The position numbers and the translations under genes were made by a program. A stretch of DNA of 64,000 bases from Alistipes sp. (GTDB lineage Bacteria > Bacteroidota > Bacteroidia > Bacteroidales > Rikenellaceae), in assembly GCA_017517705.1 (NCBI GenBank), contig JAFWYM010000027.1, forward strand, positions 1-64,000, in the 5' to 3' direction. The notes beneath the pieces were generated by a model that ran no database searches, was not told the origin of the DNA, and was given only the letters and a program-made list of their open reading frames with translations. Positions 1 to 7,317 of the stretch are shown here, piece after piece (the first letter of the stretch is position 1; every line of letters begins with the position of its first letter).

Positions 1-96
1 GAGCTACGAAAGTATATTAACTACTATAACAACGACCGTATAAAACTAAAATTAAACGGAAAGAGTCCGGTGCAATACCGAACTCTTTACCAATAA
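1..96 (+). CDS. IS3-family transposase (OrfB), C-terminal fragment
   Basis: The first 31 codons read in frame to a TAA at 94-96. They encode the typical end of an IS3/IS150-group DDE integrase: an INYYNNDRIK block followed by LNGKSPVQYR. The gene starts outside the window, so only the last part of the catalytic domain's C-terminal tail is seen. The element's right end follows within 45 bp, so this is a normal IS terminus rather than a stray fragment. Whether the upstream part is intact cannot be judged. Confidence 0.9.
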   Translation, partial: ELRKYINYYNNDRIKLKLNGKSPVQYRTLYQ

Positions 97-114
97 AAAT
101 CTTTTTATTAATCC

Positions 115-138
115 GTCCAACTTTCTGGGGTCAGTACA
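115..138. repeat. Right terminal inverted repeat of the IS3-family element
   Basis: Read on the minus strand the end begins TGTACTGACCCCAGAAAG, the usual start of IS150-group IS3 elements, with the terminal CA at 137-138. It lies 18 bp after the transposase stop. The left end is outside the window, so a target duplication cannot be checked. Confidence 0.75.
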
Positions 139-143
139 TATTA

Positions 144-174
144 GGGGCTGACTAAGTTACTTTTAGTCAGCCCC
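144..174. repeat. GGGGCTGACTAA hairpin, copy 1 (3' of the DUF2851 gene)
   Basis: Perfect 12-bp arms GGGGCTGACTAA (144-155) and TTAGTCAGCCCC (163-174) around loop GTTACTT. It is 10 bp past the stop of the minus-strand DUF2851 gene and 5 bp beyond the IS end. The same arms and nearly the same loop recur at 7266, 14574, 16867 and 59236, with variants at 34889 and 57449. There is no clear T-run on either side, so it is not a textbook intrinsic terminator. Confidence 0.85.
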
Positions 175-184
175 ATCAATGTTA

Positions 185-1123
185 CTATCTTTGGTCATCG
201 TATAGTATAAGTTTAGCCAAAGGACATTCGTGGCAGCGCGTTCTGTCGCAGTATTCCGTGGATAGTTGTATGAGCGCTTGGCTCTCGACAGCTGTGGTTA
301 TACTCCTATTCCATTGGCGCGTATAGCGGTTATCCTCGGCGGGGATATTGCGTAGCAGTGCTATGGCTCGCGAAATGAGCTTTTGCGACTCGGTATAGCT
401 GCCGTAGGCATACATCAAGGGTGCCACAAGGTTGATGCCGAGGATGTCGCTCTTTATGGAGCCTATGCGTGGCGCTATGCTATGGACGTTGCTGTAGGGA
501 AGCACTTGTTGCATCCAGTACTCCGTGGCGCGGCCAGAAAAGAGGTCGTATTCATCGCGACGTGTGGCGCACGATGTGATGCTCTGAACGGATATCTTAT
601 TCTCGTGCAGACAGGCAGCAATCTGTGCTAGGCGAAGTGCAGGGTGGTTGTTGTAGTACATGCCGCTAAATTGCCACTCCTCGTGCGACATAGGCGTGAT
701 GGAGTACTTCAGGGACAAATGGCTAAACTCCTGCTTCAGGTGCGATATGTAGTCGTCCGCATTGTATATGTCGAGGAGGCCTGAGGCACCAAAGAGCAAC
801 GCCTCGATATTTGCGAGCGAGCTATTCTCGCGCATAATGATATGGTTGGTAACGATAGAGGCTAAGCGCTCCGATGCTGCGCGGTTATGCTTGCCTCCGA
901 GGAAGCGAAAGAGTACGACGTGAAGTGTCTCCGTCCAGTCGCAATTACACCTCCGGAAGATATCCATAATCTCGCGTTGCTTGCGTGCATTGCGCTCGCT
1001 AACGAGAGTATTGACCAGTGCGTTGTATCGCTCGGTGGCGATATGTGCAATATATCCGTAGCAAGCACCGCGACGACGACCCTCGATGAGTGTGTCGAGG
1101 CTTATGTTCGTATCCGCGGTCAT
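185..1123 (-). CDS. DUF2851 family protein, short form
   Basis: The 312-residue product matches the C-terminal part of Bacteroidota DUF2851 proteins. Visible landmarks are the NCDWTETLHVVLFRFLG segment near residue 60, IEALLFGASGLL near 105, and the closing Cys cluster C292/C297/C300 (CDRTRCHECPL). The function of the family is unknown. Family members I recall are about 420-430 residues with an additional N-terminal domain that is missing here, and the first 45 residues look unrelated to it. The gene is last in a minus-strand run behind sufE and the SufT-like gene and ends just before a conserved hairpin. The short length could be a real variant or an old truncation. Confidence 0.75.
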   Translation of the reverse strand: MTADTNISLDTLIEGRRRGACYGYIAHIATERYNALVNTLVSERNARKQREIMDIFRRCNCDWTETLHVVLFRFLGGKHNRAASERLASIVTNHIIMRENSSLANIEALLFGASGLLDIYNADDYISHLKQEFSHLSLKYSITPMSHEEWQFSGMYYNNHPALRLAQIAACLHENKISVQSITSCATRRDEYDLFSGRATEYWMQQVLPYSNVHSIAPRIGSIKSDILGINLVAPLMYAYGSYTESQKLISRAIALLRNIPAEDNRYTRQWNRSITTAVESQALIQLSTEYCDRTRCHECPLAKLILYDDQR

Positions 1124-1128
1124 GGTCG

Positions 1129-1449
1129 CTACAGAAGGTTAAGTTCTAACAATGCCTCCTCCGACATCATCGACCTATCCCATTGAGGCTCAAAGGTGAG
1201 TGTTATGTTCACCTTCTTCACGCCGTCAATCTTGCTCACCTCGCGGTGTATGTCCTGCAGAAGCATATCGGCCATGGGGCAGTTGGGGGCTGTGAGCGTC
1301 ATAATGATGTCGGCCGTGCCCGTAGGGTCGAAGTTGATCTCGTAGATAAGGCCGAGGTCGTAGATGTTTACCGGTATTTCCGGGTCGTATATATTCTTGA
1401 GTGTGAGAACGATATTCTTCTCTACGCTTAGTATCTCTTCGGGTGTCAT
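1129..1449 (-). CDS. SufT-like MIP18/DUF59 iron-sulfur assembly protein
   Basis: A MIP18/DUF59 domain fills the protein. It has the family's DPEIPVNIYDLGLIYEI segment followed by LTAPNCPMAD with the conserved cysteine, and ends in the FEPQWDRSMMSEEA tail. Such proteins help load Fe-S clusters onto client proteins, usually in the cytoplasm alongside SUF machinery. I choose the ATG at 1449 (MTPEEILS), giving 106 residues. The longer frame from 1500 would overlap sufE and add 17 residues unlike the family. It sits 16 bp after the sufE stop, so the two are probably co-transcribed. The exact name SufT is an inference from fold and neighbour. Confidence 0.88.
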   Translation of the reverse strand: MTPEEILSVEKNIVLTLKNIYDPEIPVNIYDLGLIYEINFDPTGTADIIMTLTAPNCPMADMLLQDIHREVSKIDGVKKVNITLTFEPQWDRSMMSEEALLELNLL

Positions 1450-1465
1450 AACTCCCAAAATTGCT

Positions 1466-1891
1466 TTATTTGGTTTGTCTCTGTGTGAAAATAAGTGCAT
1501 CGAGCTTCATCTGCTGTATCATGGCGCGAAGGCCATTGCTACGTGTGGGCGAGAGGTTCTCGCCGAGGCCTGTGGCATCGACAAAGTACAGGTCGATGTG
1601 AGCAGCCTCCTCGGGTGTGCGGCCGTTCATCACACGTATCAAGAGGGCGATGATGCCCTTGGTGATGATAGCGTCGCTGTCGGCTGTGTAGAATACCTTA
1701 CCGTCGCGGAGCTCCGATGCTACCCATACTCTCGACTGGCAGCCCTCGATAAGGTACCTATCGGTGCGCTTCGTGGCATCGATGGTGGGTAGCGTGTCGG
1801 CAAGGCTGATGAGGTAGTCGTACTTGTCGAGCCAGTCGTCGAACATCGCTAACTCCTCAATAATAGCCTCCTGAATATTATCTTTTGTCAT
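1466..1891 (-). CDS. sufE: Cysteine desulfuration protein SufE
   Basis: This 141-residue SufE-family protein accepts persulfide sulfur from a SufS-type cysteine desulfurase for Fe-S cluster assembly in the cytoplasm. The acceptor cysteine is Cys51 in LIEGCQSRVW, the family signature. The helical N-terminus (EELAMFDDWLDKYDYLI) and the C-terminal SPTRSNGLRAMIQQM are also typical. Length equals that of standalone SufE. It is followed closely by the SufT-like gene. No sufS or sufBCD lies in this window, so the SUF system is probably split in this genome. Confidence 0.93.
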   Translation of the reverse strand: MTKDNIQEAIIEELAMFDDWLDKYDYLISLADTLPTIDATKRTDRYLIEGCQSRVWVASELRDGKVFYTADSDAIITKGIIALLIRVMNGRTPEEAAHIDLYFVDATGLGENLSPTRSNGLRAMIQQMKLDALIFTQRQTK

Positions 1892-1930
1892 ATCTTATGC
1901 TTGTTGTCTGTTGTATCTAAATCTATATAT

Positions 1931-3547
1931 CTAAAACTCCTCCAAAGGCTCGGCCTCCGATGCCCAGGGCGACTCGAACTCGGCAATCGCAGCAATCGTG
2001 GGTGCCAACTGCGTCATATCGACCTTGCGCTTGATAACCTGGGGCTTGCCTGCACGGTAGATGATAAGAGGCACGTTGCGGTCGTAGTTGTAGCCACCAT
2101 CCGAGCCCGAGCGGCGGTCGATGTCCTCGACGATGCAGCTGGGCTTGAGGTCTATCAGCACATCACCCGAGCGTGTGGGGTAGAAGCTGTTCTGCAATAG
2201 TTGGTTGCGACCCTCGATGAACGAGTTGTTGCGTAGCGATGTGGCTGTAACAACATTCGACACGCCCTCCATCTGGAGTATGAAGCTCGCCAGCCTCTCG
2301 CGTATAATGTCGATGTCGAGACCATACTCGCTAATACGCTTATGGTCGAGGTATACGGCATTGTTCTCCACGCCGCTAATGTAGCTCTTGTTGCCGGTGG
2401 GCGTGCCGAACTGTGCGCATATATCAGCGTTTGCCAATACCGACACTTGACGTAGATTGAAGCGTTTGCGCGCAGTGCCTCCTGCCGGGTTGTAGGAGGG
2501 CGATGTGCCATGGTCAGATGTGAGCACGATGAGTATATCCTGGGGGTTGCTGAAGCTCTTATAGAGGTAGTCGATAAAGTTCGAGAGCACGTTGTCGAGA
2601 CGATAGAGCATATCCTCATACTCGATAGATTCGGGGCCGTAGGTCTCGGCAATGTTACGTGCTGTGTCGAGGTATATGTTTAGGATGTCGGTATGTGTAT
2701 CCTTGCCGAGAGCCTCATTGAGGATGACACGCAGGCCGAAGTTCAGCACGGCATTGTTGCCCGCGGGGGTGTATAGCAGCTTGCCGTGAATATCCTCGGC
2801 GAGCTTGAGGTTGACACCGCTGATGAGCTTCGTGCTCTTATTCTTGATGTCCTCCACTACGGCAACCTCGTCGTTGATGTAGCGACGTATGTCGCGCGTA
2901 GGTGTCCAGCGCTTTATGGTATAGTTCTTATTGTCGCCCTTGGCGTTGTACTTATCAACCCATGCGGGTAGCTTCGAGGCGAAGGCCGAGGATGTGATCC
3001 AGTGTGCCTCCTTGTCATCGAGCCAGTATGCCACGCCACTCTTACCGTTGAGGGCTATCGATGACGAGGGGTTGAGTGCTACGGTGAACACCTTACTCTT
3101 GGCGTCGGTCTGCTTGAGCATATCGCCCATGGTGGGGGCTATGAGGTTGTGTGCCGAGTATGCCGAGTTGCTATATAGGGGATTTATGCTTGTGGCATTG
3201 CTGTCGGCGATGAGCGACACCTTGGTGCCATTGACATAGTTCCACCACTGCTCACCCACGATGCCGTGTACCGAGGGCAGCGTACCTGTTGAGAGCGTAG
3301 CAAGGCCCGCTACGGTATTGGTGTAGGCGTAGTTGTATGACGCATTGGTATAGCGATAGCCACCACCCACCAAGCGACGGAAGCCTCCGGTCGAGAAGTT
3401 GTCCATATAGCGGTCGATGTCGCTGGCACGCATCGAGCCAACGACAATGTTGATGATAAGCTTAGGCTTGGGGTTGGCCGAGGATGCTCCGATGGAGAGC
3501 ACAAGTGCCAAGAGCAGAGCCGCGACTCGCGATATCATTCGTGTCAT
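1931..3547 (-). CDS. Secreted alkaline-phosphatase-superfamily protein with lost metal ligands
   Basis: A signal peptide (MTRMISRVAALLLALV from the ATG at 3547) precedes a type I phosphodiesterase/PafA-like alkaline phosphatase fold. Shared landmarks are GGFRRLVGGGY, the nucleophile-type Thr in NTVAGLATLSTG, HGIVGEQWW, LTSDHG and NVPLIIY. Compared by eye with PafA-type enzymes, four metal-binding positions look changed. The first Asp (VVDxMR) is Gly in VVGSMR. The Asp and His of the DYxGH motif align with Arg and Glu in TARNIAETYGP. The last His (THVPL) is Asn in RNVPL. Only the Asp-His of TSDHG and the Thr remain. It may therefore be a non-catalytic binding protein. An upstream in-frame ATG at 3586 would put 13 residues before the signal peptide and is less likely. 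Confidence 0.8.
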   Translation of the reverse strand: MTRMISRVAALLLALVLSIGASSANPKPKLIINIVVGSMRASDIDRYMDNFSTGGFRRLVGGGYRYTNASYNYAYTNTVAGLATLSTGTLPSVHGIVGEQWWNYVNGTKVSLIADSNATSINPLYSNSAYSAHNLIAPTMGDMLKQTDAKSKVFTVALNPSSSIALNGKSGVAYWLDDKEAHWITSSAFASKLPAWVDKYNAKGDNKNYTIKRWTPTRDIRRYINDEVAVVEDIKNKSTKLISGVNLKLAEDIHGKLLYTPAGNNAVLNFGLRVILNEALGKDTHTDILNIYLDTARNIAETYGPESIEYEDMLYRLDNVLSNFIDYLYKSFSNPQDILIVLTSDHGTSPSYNPAGGTARKRFNLRQVSVLANADICAQFGTPTGNKSYISGVENNAVYLDHKRISEYGLDIDIIRERLASFILQMEGVSNVVTATSLRNNSFIEGRNQLLQNSFYPTRSGDVLIDLKPSCIVEDIDRRSGSDGGYNYDRNVPLIIYRAGKPQVIKRKVDMTQLAPTIAAIAEFESPWASEAEPLEEF

Positions 3548-3590
3548 ATTATAGTTGTTTTTCGTATTATGCTTCAAAAATCCCACAAAT

Positions 3591-4559
3591 TTACAAATTT
3601 ATTTGTAACATACGCTCAAAATGTTCCCTTTCTTCCGATAAATCTACACCCTCGAGCTTCGATATAGCGTCGAGCTCCTTGCGACAAAAGTCGCGATATG
3701 CCTTGCTCGCGGCATTTGTTGGGCGGTGTTGTGCGGCACGAATAATCTCTTCAACGCTCAGCTTCAGTGCCTTTGCGTCGCTGGATAGGGCGGCGTCGAA
3801 GAACCTCTCGGCGATATAGTCTACGGCCATCGTTGCGGGGTGTACAAGGTCGTCGGCGTAGAAGCGGTAGTCGCGTAGGTCGTCCATCATTATCTCGTAT
3901 GACGGGAAGTAGCTTACACGCTCGGCGTGGCGAGCAGTAACCTCGTTTATGGCCACGCGAAGTAGAGCCTTGCTTAGCGAGTTATCCTCCATACCCTCGC
4001 CTATATGGCGTACGGGGCTGAGGGTTAAAACCAGGCGGCACGACGTATGGCGAAGTATCATCTCGAGGCTCTCCACAATTTCGCTAACGGTGAGGAGCTC
4101 GCGGCGAAACTCTCGCGCAGGCTGCTTATGACAGTTGGCTACAACTTCGCCCGTGGAGCGTAAACGGTATGCCCATGCTGTGCCGAGAGTAACGATGAGT
4201 ATGTCGGCCTCTTGTAACGCACGTCTGCCATTTTCCAACGCCTTGTTCATACGCTTCAGGGCATCCTCGGGCGTAGTTCCCGCCATGGCGGAGTGAAACC
4301 TATAGCTCACGTAGCTATCGTCAATAGTGATGAGTTCCTCGCGTTGTACCACACGTCCCTCAGCCATATCTCGTACCGATGTGGCTATAGATGCGGGGTT
4401 GAAGAGTATGCCCGTAGGCGACGATACTACGCGGAACTTACACTTACGGAGTCGCTCGGCGATGTTCGTTGCAAAGCACGAGCCAAGGCTTACGATAGAG
4501 TGGTTGTAGTCGATGGGGTGCTGCCATGGTGTGACGGCTATCTCGGTACGAAACTTCAT
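3591..4559 (-). CDS. GSCFA domain protein
   Basis: This 322-residue protein carries the name-giving motif SLGSCFATNIAERL near residues 24-37, with IVTLGTAWAY and LTLSPVRHI further on, matching the GSCFA family (PF08885). These are SGNH/GDSL-like hydrolase folds of unknown substrate, common in Bacteroidota. GSCFA may be the active-site serine block and DDLVHP the Asp/His end, by analogy with SGNH enzymes. The ATG is 1 bp past the stop of the acyltransferase gene, so the two are translationally close and probably co-transcribed. That pairing suggests a role in acylating or deacylating a surface polymer, which is inference only. Confidence 0.88.
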   Translation of the reverse strand: MKFRTEIAVTPWQHPIDYNHSIVSLGSCFATNIAERLRKCKFRVVSSPTGILFNPASIATSVRDMAEGRVVQREELITIDDSYVSYRFHSAMAGTTPEDALKRMNKALENGRRALQEADILIVTLGTAWAYRLRSTGEVVANCHKQPAREFRRELLTVSEIVESLEMILRHTSCRLVLTLSPVRHIGEGMEDNSLSKALLRVAINEVTARHAERVSYFPSYEIMMDDLRDYRFYADDLVHPATMAVDYIAERFFDAALSSDAKALKLSVEEIIRAAQHRPTNAASKAYRDFCRKELDAISKLEGVDLSEEREHFERMLQINL

Positions 4560-4560
4560 G

Positions 4561-5658
4561 CTATCCTATGATATATTTACTTCTTGGCAGAAGCGATATT
4601 ATTTTAGTAATAATGATAGATGTCGTGAATGTCACGACGGCAGAGAGTAGCATCGTGAGGGGTGTGCCCAAGCTCCACGAGCTGATAATGTCGAATACCG
4701 CAACAAGCACGAACATGTGGATAAGGTATACGCCGTAGCTGAGCTTCGATATTTCGGCAATGAGTGGATAGGCTCTGCATGGCCGCTCTATGAGCTTGAA
4801 CAAGAGGAATACACCGAGGGTCATAAGCGCCACGCCGATAGTCGCAAAGTCCCAGCTGAGCTCCATACTCACTGCGAGGTCGATGCTATCCTCCACGGGA
4901 TACTCCTTGGGTATCTGCAGGTAGAAGGGTAGTGCCGTTACGGCGTAGCCCACGACGATCATTGGCAGGGTCACAAGCAGGGTCTTTACTCTGCCCCAAT
5001 GGATATATGTGCGGATGTAGTGTGCTGCAACCACAAAGCCTATGAAGCCACTTACGTAGTACAACATGCCAAACTCATTCCAGCTGGCCTCGCCCCATAT
5101 ATCCCTTGCTCCGCGCACCTCGAGAGCGAGCTCGCGGATAAAGGGCACGGCTGTAGCAAAGAGCCATACGCAGAGGAATATCTCCTCGCCACGCTTCGAT
5201 ACACGCTCCAGCCAGGGGGAGATGATGGGCATGGTGAGGTATATGCCGATGATCATATATACGAACCATAGGTGGCCGCTATGCCACATAAAGTTGAGCG
5301 AGAGGTAGGTAATATTACCCGTAATGTCGACCTCGCCTCCCGAACCCCACATAGGCACTACGGCATAGATGAGCGACCACACAACGAAGGGTACGACTAC
5401 ACGCTCAGCCCTACGGCGTAAGAACGACGATATAGAGCCCTTAATTGGCACAAGCAGGTAGCTCGAGGTCATAACAAAGAGTGGAACGGCAATACGTAGT
5501 AGCGAGTTGATACACGTAACCCATAGTGCATCGCTATGTGTGGCGATATAGGTGCCCTCGCCACCGAGGTAGAAGGGCTCGATGCAGTGTGTCAGTATGA
5601 CTAAGAAACATGCCACGGCACGCACGTAGTCGAGGAAATATACACGGGTGTTGCTCAT
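4561..5658 (-). CDS. Acyltransferase 3 family membrane protein
   Basis: About ten hydrophobic segments over 365 residues and the N-terminal FLDYVRAVACFLVILTHC, with the family's catalytic-type His at residue 24, identify an acyltransferase-3 protein. Also visible are RIAVPLFVMTSSYLL, FLRRRAERVVVPFVVWSL and the HLWFVYMIIGIYL block. These inner-membrane enzymes move acyl groups (often acetyl or succinyl) to sugars of lipopolysaccharide, capsule or peptidoglycan. The substrate cannot be read from the sequence. It is first in a pair with the GSCFA gene and divergent from the luxS fusion, with about 100 bp shared between the two promoters. Confidence 0.9.
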   Translation of the reverse strand: MSNTRVYFLDYVRAVACFLVILTHCIEPFYLGGEGTYIATHSDALWVTCINSLLRIAVPLFVMTSSYLLVPIKGSISSFLRRRAERVVVPFVVWSLIYAVVPMWGSGGEVDITGNITYLSLNFMWHSGHLWFVYMIIGIYLTMPIISPWLERVSKRGEEIFLCVWLFATAVPFIRELALEVRGARDIWGEASWNEFGMLYYVSGFIGFVVAAHYIRTYIHWGRVKTLLVTLPMIVVGYAVTALPFYLQIPKEYPVEDSIDLAVSMELSWDFATIGVALMTLGVFLLFKLIERPCRAYPLIAEISKLSYGVYLIHMFVLVAVFDIISSWSLGTPLTMLLSAVVTFTTSIIITKIISLLPRSKYIIG

Positions 5659-5725
5659 TTTGTTGATTCGTTATGTTATGCACTGCGAAGATACGACATT
5701 TTAGGTGATTTTAAGTAAAAATTAT

Positions 5726-5733
5726 TAACTTTG
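5726..5733 (+). promoter_or_regulatory. -7 box of the luxS fusion
   Basis: TAACTTTG, 27 bp before the ATG, matches the Bacteroidota primary sigma -7 consensus TAnnTTTG. No clear -33 TTTG is visible. Confidence 0.6.
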
Positions 5734-5760
5734 CAGATAATTTATAAATGAACATTTTGT

Positions 5761-6870
5761 ATGGAGAAAAATATCGTTTCATCATTCGATGTAGACCATC
5801 GCACGCTCGAGGCGGGAATATATCTACGCTCGGTGTATAATGTCGACGACAACCTCGCTGTACGTTCGTGGGACTTGCGCTTCCGTCGCCCTATGGCCAA
5901 GGCTCCCTTGGCCGCTGCTGTGGTGCATACCATCGAGCACCTTATGGCCTACTACCTACGTCTCGACGAGAAGATAGGTAGGCGTATCGTCTCGTTCTGC
6001 CCTATGGGGTGTCTTACAGGCTTCTACCTCTCGACGATGCAGGATGTCGAGGCTGAGGATGTGCGCATGGCGTTAGCTAAGGTATATAAAAGAGTCTTTC
6101 CGATAAAGTCTACCGACGACATCGTAGGTCTGAATGAGGTGCAGTGCGGTAACCCACGTCTCTACGCCATAGAGCCCACAAATGAGGCTATGGCCGAGTA
6201 TATGCGTACGCTCTTCACGCGCCAGGAGGCTGAGGCTCTCGGCATTGCTCGTGCCTATGACGTTTCGGAGGGTAAGCGCGTGCTTATATGCGCCCCCACC
6301 ATCCGCGAGTACCGCGCAATGCGTGTGGCGCTGGATAAGGCTCCGGGACTGAAGAACCGCTACGACCTTGTTGAGGTGGGCATAGGTAAGGCCTTTGCCT
6401 CGGCAGGCGTCACACGTGCGCTGCTTACTAATGGCGTGAAGTACGATATGCTTGCTGTTGTGGGCTTTGCTGCTGCGGCTTTGGGCCGCAAGCAGGGTGA
6501 CATTGTGATGCCTTCGCGTGCGTTACACCACGACGCCATCATCCCCGAGGGTTTCATTCCCGAGATTACCGATGCACGTAGACTCCTCGGCACCGATGCC
6601 GAGACGGTGTTTACGGGCGACTCGTTCGTCAATGCCGACATCATACGCCAGATAAAGGCACGCTATGGTGTTGACTGCGGCCTCTTCGATATGGAGATTG
6701 CAGCTATATGTCAGGTAGCTGAGCTGTATGGTAATATCCCCGTGGCTGTTGTTAAGTATGTCTCGGATGTCCCTGAGGCGGGCGACTCGGAACATTCGTA
6801 CGATGAGTTTGCTGATGCCCATGCCGACTTCACTGAGCTACTCGAGCGTATAGAGACCATCGAGTTGTAG
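5761..6870 (+). CDS. luxS: Fused S-ribosylhomocysteine lyase (LuxS) and MTA/SAH nucleosidase
   Basis: Two enzymes of the same pathway are joined in one 369-residue chain. Residues 1-150 are LuxS: zinc ligands His56 and His60 in HTIEH, Cys129 in NEVQCGNP, and the catalytic Cys84 in PMGCLTGFY at the position it holds in free LuxS. Residues 172-369 are a Pfs-like nucleosidase: GIGKAFASAG, TGDSFV, and the substrate-binding Glu312 (DMEIAA) with the acid Asp336 (YVSDVPE). Together they would cut S-adenosylhomocysteine to adenine and S-ribosylhomocysteine, then to homocysteine and DPD, the AI-2 precursor. The order is reversed relative to the pathway, since the second enzyme is N-terminal. Both active sites look complete. 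It is transcribed alone. Confidence 0.93.
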   Translation: MEKNIVSSFDVDHRTLEAGIYLRSVYNVDDNLAVRSWDLRFRRPMAKAPLAAAVVHTIEHLMAYYLRLDEKIGRRIVSFCPMGCLTGFYLSTMQDVEAEDVRMALAKVYKRVFPIKSTDDIVGLNEVQCGNPRLYAIEPTNEAMAEYMRTLFTRQEAEALGIARAYDVSEGKRVLICAPTIREYRAMRVALDKAPGLKNRYDLVEVGIGKAFASAGVTRALLTNGVKYDMLAVVGFAAAALGRKQGDIVMPSRALHHDAIIPEGFIPEITDARRLLGTDAETVFTGDSFVNADIIRQIKARYGVDCGLFDMEIAAICQVAELYGNIPVAVVKYVSDVPEAGDSEHSYDEFADAHADFTELLERIETIEL

Positions 6871-6905
6871 TTGTTCGAGAGTAGTTGCTCTTATACTACC
6901 CTTAT

Positions 6906-6935
6906 GGGGCTGAATAGAAAGCAACTCAGCCAGCC
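6906..6935. repeat. Degenerate GGGGCTGA hairpin at the left edge of repeat copy A
   Basis: GGGGCTGAATAGAAAGCAAC followed by TCAGCCAGCC, then a spacer ending ATACTCA, is a worn version of the conserved hairpin plus GATACTCAA linker seen at 59236-59279. It lies 36 bp past the luxS fusion stop. Confidence 0.55.
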
Positions 6936-6947
6936 AACTTATACTCA

Positions 6948-7256
6948 GAGAGTGAATAAAAAGATGTAGTTTTAGGCCTGCGAAGCCCGAAAAACCGCAG
7001 TTTACTTGGCATCTACCTTAAAGTCCTCCTTTTCAAAGGAGGATTTAGGTGGATTGTAAATATATAAACGAAAATGCGTCAGCATTTTGTGGGCGAGCAT
7101 TTTGTTGCGAGAAGGTATTAGATACAACGCTCGGCGAATTTCGAGGCGATGGGCTGTACTATGGCGTACTGCCCATTGACGAGATAATTCGTTAGCGGAA
7201 GTAGATGATGCCTTTTCACAACAAAGAACGCAGAAATACACTTTTTATTCACTCTC
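6948..7256. repeat. TIR-bounded intergenic element, copy A (expanded)
   Basis: Begins GAGAGTGAATAAAAAG and ends CTTTTTATTCACTCTC, a 16-bp inverted pair. The left 60 bp (TTTTAGGCCTGCGAAGCCCG and onward) and the right 20 bp (GCAGAAATACAC) match copies B and C. About 190 bp of different sequence lies between them, including an 18-bp palindrome CCTCCTTTTCAAAGGAGG near 7025. The 79-residue minus-strand frame across it has no family resemblance and is taken as chance. No other gene is seen in 6871-7317. Confidence 0.75.
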
Positions 7257-7265
7257 AATAAAATT

Positions 7266-7297
7266 GGGGCTGACTAAGTAACTTCTTAGTCAGCCCC
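7266..7297. repeat. GGGGCTGACTAA hairpin, copy 2 (3' of the TPR gene)
   Basis: GGGGCTGACTAAG pairs with CTTAGTCAGCCCC around a short loop, 20 bp past the stop of the minus-strand TPR gene and 9 bp from repeat copy A. Confidence 0.85.
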
Positions 7298-7317
7298 TGC
7301 CAGTTTGTGGTTCCGGA

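Noticed and set aside
7002..7241. 79-residue minus-strand frame between the luxS fusion and the TPR gene
   Set aside because: It lies wholly inside the TIR-bounded repeat, uses repeat palindromes as codons and resembles no family.
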